From positions 1 through 37,132 of IMG/VR virus record IMGVR_UViG_3300005536_000287: a stretch of 37,132 nt of DNA; one strand, 5' to 3'. This DNA is from a virus. Positions 35,461-37,132 of the stretch are shown piece after piece. Every line of letters starts with the position of its first letter. Within the stretch, counting starts at the first letter, position 1. The position numbers and the translations under genes were made by a program. The notes under the pieces are model-generated. The model did no database searches and was not told where the DNA came from. It saw only the letters and a list, made by a program, of their open reading frames with translations.

Positions 35461-35879
35461 TGACCTTTCCGCACGGTTCATGTTTGGCGCATCCCTTCGA
35501 GGTTGACCAGCGCGGTACGCTGGCCACGACCGCGAAGCGCGAGGAAATGATCGAGCAGTCGATAGCTTCGATCATCGAGACGCGCCAGGGTGAACGCGTG
35601 ATGGTCCCGGACTACGGAATCCCCGATTTTGTTTTTGCGGTGATGGATGCCGGCTTTGCCGCGCGCCTGGCTTACTTCCTGGAGCTGCAGATCCGGAACT
35701 ACGAACCGCTGGTTGAAAGCGTGCGGGTGAAAGCCGGCTCGATTGTGAACAGGGAGTTTGTGCCTGGCCTCGTCGAGGACCAGCAACGCGCAGCCGTCGC
35801 GCTCGAGTACACAGTGCGCGGCTCAAACACCCCACGCAACCTGGTCTATCCGTTGTGGGAATTGAGGGAGGCAGCTTAG
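35460..35879 (+). CDS. Baseplate wedge gpW (T4 gp25-like)
   Basis: The 139-aa product carries the gp25/gpW signature: QSIASIIETRQGERVMVPDY, then GIPDFVFAVMD, then LELQIRNYEPLVESVRVKAG, then AVALEYTVRGSNTPRNLVYP. Gp25 forms the first ring that bolts the wedge to the hub and nucleates the sheath. The EPRl-type sequence is here QIRNYEPLVE. ATG 35460 is used because it overlaps the previous stop. It should be followed by baseplate J, which is absent here. Confidence 0.87.
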   Translation: MTFPHGSCLAHPFEVDQRGTLATTAKREEMIEQSIASIIETRQGERVMVPDYGIPDFVFAVMDAGFAARLAYFLELQIRNYEPLVESVRVKAGSIVNREFVPGLVEDQQRAAVALEYTVRGSNTPRNLVYPLWELREAA

Positions 35880-36640
35880 TGGCGATTCGCCGAGTCACAG
35901 CGACGATCAAAGACATCGAGGGCGATCCGATCGCCGGCGTGAGTGTGTCGTTCATTCTCAGGCGCAGTACGTTTGTGCTCGAAGATAACGAGCACTATCC
36001 GCCCGGCCAATTGACTGTCGTCACAGATGTCGACGGGAAGATCCGGCTGGACGAAAACAACCTGGGAATCGACCTCTGGACCAACGCTGACGCCGCGGTC
36101 CCGGTGAAGTATGAGTGCGTGTTGCCAAACAACGATCGCTTCTTCTTCTATCTGTCTTCGGGTGTGTCGCCGGTTGATTTGGCGGCACTCCGGGCCGCGG
36201 GCCTGGTGCCAGTCGACGAGTCGACGGAGGCGACGCTGCAGCAGTTGCTTGATGCAGCGATGGCGCCGCTTTACGAAGAGTTTGACGCCGCTCGTACTGC
36301 CTGGAGTGATGGAATCCTGAAAGACAGTGTCTCGTCTCGCTTGGCTGCGGACTTTGCTTATCTGGGCGCTGCCGGCGCCGTCGTCGCTTCCGGGGTCGCG
36401 GCCTTCGAGCCTCCAGCTCGCAACGCAACGTTACTTATCAACACAACGGCGAACGCGGTTGAAGTGCGATTGCTGGAGACGACTCAGATGACCGGCCGGC
36501 GCTATTTGGTGAAACTCGTGGCCGGCGCCAATGAGGTTACCTTCGATGCCTTGGTCGACGTTGTGTTGGCCAGCTTAGACGAATCGGTGACAGTCGAGTT
36601 CGACGGTGCCGAATGGATCGTGATTGAACAGTTCCCATAG
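35879..36640 (+). CDS. Putative tail fibre / receptor-binding accessory protein
   Basis: The 253-aa product starts with a beta-sandwich-like domain (RRVTATIKDIEGDPIAGVSV, then SFILRRSTFVLEDNEHYPPG, then LTVVTDVDGKIRLDENNLGI). A segment typical for phage fibres follows (CVLPNNDRFFFYLSSGVSPV, then DLAALRAAGL), then a helical neck (about residues 115-145) and a C-terminal beta domain (ATLLINTTANAVEVRLLETT, then VTVEFDGAEWIVIEQF). It starts with a GTG 7 bases after GAGGGAGG and overlaps the gpW stop. It is not a baseplate J protein. Confidence 0.65.
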   Translation: MAIRRVTATIKDIEGDPIAGVSVSFILRRSTFVLEDNEHYPPGQLTVVTDVDGKIRLDENNLGIDLWTNADAAVPVKYECVLPNNDRFFFYLSSGVSPVDLAALRAAGLVPVDESTEATLQQLLDAAMAPLYEEFDAARTAWSDGILKDSVSSRLAADFAYLGAAGAVVASGVAAFEPPARNATLLINTTANAVEVRLLETTQMTGRRYLVKLVAGANEVTFDALVDVVLASLDESVTVEFDGAEWIVIEQFP

Positions 36641-36652
36641 GAGTTTCAGTTA

Positions 36653-37132
36653 ATGCGAAGGATTGCTTTTCTCTGCCTACTCTTTACTGCCTGCTGCTTG
36701 TTGCCCTCGGCGGCCTCGGCCCAGGTGAACGACGTGCGCTCCGGAGCAACCCCGCCGACAAAGTGTGTGCCGGCGCGGAATAACATTTTCTACAAGGTGG
36801 GCGAGGGCTGGAAGAGATGCACGGCGACGAACGTCTGGACCCCGATTCCGGCTTCTGAGGTGTTGAATGGGCTCACACCGCAGGCTCAGGATTCGGACCT
36901 GACCGCGATTGCTGGTCTGTCGCCGACTAACGACGACGTGCTGCAACGAAAGAGTGGCGCATGGACCAACCGCACAGTCGCGCAGCTCAAGTCGGACCTG
37001 GCACTGGCGGCGATCGCCAGCAGCGGCAGCGCGAACGATCTCTCGGCCGGCACAGTTCCTGACGCACGTTTCCCGGCGACGCTGCCCGCGGTGAGTGGCG
37101 TGAACCTCACGGCGCTCAACGCAAGCAACCTC
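36653..37132 (+). CDS. Tail fibre-like protein with signal peptide (3' end outside window)
   Basis: The frame stays open to the window end after 160 codons. Residues 1-24 form a signal peptide (basic MRRIA, hydrophobic FLCLLFTACCLLPSAASA, cut before Q). The mature part contains a tail-fibre repeat of the type seen in many phages: GTVPDARFPATLPAVSGVNL, then TALNASNL, preceded by ALNGLTPQAQDSDLTAIAGL-like sequence. A secreted tail fibre is unexpected because fibres are assembled in the cytoplasm. The hydrophobic core is written by a heptamer array, so the signal may be an accidental product of the repeat. Confidence 0.7.
   Translation, partial: MRRIAFLCLLFTACCLLPSAASAQVNDVRSGATPPTKCVPARNNIFYKVGEGWKRCTATNVWTPIPASEVLNGLTPQAQDSDLTAIAGLSPTNDDVLQRKSGAWTNRTVAQLKSDLALAAIASSGSANDLSAGTVPDARFPATLPAVSGVNLTALNASNL
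36673..36700 (+). repeat. Heptamer array (4 x 7 nt) encoding a signal-peptide core
   Basis: The units are CTGCCTA, CTCTTTA, CTGCCTG and CTGCTTG. Read in frame they give CLLFTACCL, the hydrophobic core of the N-terminus of the fibre gene. The units match the reverse complement of the GGCAGTA/GGCAGGA arrays at 23019 and 33483. Confidence 0.65.

Noticed and set aside
1-37132. tRNA, rRNA, integrase, MuA/MuB transposase or attachment sites
   Set aside because: None recognised; the transposition genes and ends of a Mu-like genome are expected outside the window.

Overview
The window is the middle and right part of a Mu-like contractile-tailed phage (or prophage) on GC-rich DNA. The Mu relationship rests on recognisable families in Mu order: a GemA-like protein, a lysis region, VpaChn25_0724-like and DUF3486 proteins, TerL, a DUF935 portal, a MuF head protein, a Com-like zinc protein, a protease with nested scaffold, DUF1320 (gp36), gpG, gp37, gp38, sheath, tube, tail chaperones, tape measure, LysM protein, gpD-type hub, gpV-type spike and gpW. 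Transposase (MuA/MuB), repressor, late activator C and the phage ends are not in the window. The host is not stated by the sequence. Heptamer arrays and GCAGGC..GCCTGC palindromes resemble dispersed repeats I associate with soil Acidobacteriota and some other phyla, so an acidobacterial host is a guess only.

Layout. Bases 1-7586 form one tightly packed rightward early operon of about 21 small genes, many overlapping by 1-4 bases and many encoding CxxC zinc-binding proteins; it includes GemA-like and DUF2786 proteins. Bases 7587-7891 hold a promoter and structured leader 1. Bases 7892-11106 carry CsbD-like, GH24 endolysin, membrane and coiled-coil proteins, a stand-alone CheY-like receiver and a holin candidate. 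Bases 11109-15124 are packaging genes plus a DPPY methyltransferase. Bases 15125-15738 hold a small leftward gene, promoter 2 and leader 2. Portal and MuF follow, split by a -1 frame change at an A9 tract. Bases 18153-18818 hold two further promoter candidates, a Com-like gene, promoter 3 and leader 3. Then come protease/scaffold, decoration and capsid genes, three proteins with export signals, the neck and the tail. The window ends inside a tail fibre.

The tail is a mosaic: Mu/P2-like sheath, hub, spike and wedge are combined with a T4 gp19-like tube and a CIS/EARP-type tube-initiator protein. No baseplate J (gp47/gp6-like) is present at the expected place after gpW.

The most unusual signal is a three-copy regulatory cassette: promoter TTGYGG-N17-TANNNT, then at once a leader with two 15-nt hairpins of identical architecture (4 bp, bulged C, G-C pair, WUAG loop), a variable middle hairpin, and a terminator-like hairpin whose 5' arm overlaps the second 15-mer. 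Copies 2 and 3 end exactly 10 nt before the start codons of the portal and protease genes, which have no Shine-Dalgarno sequence. A second theme is 21-35 nt arrays of degenerate heptamers at gene junctions. They supply ribosome-binding sites, a coding linker and even a signal-peptide core. A third is three 9-base homopolymers, two of which break a reading frame.
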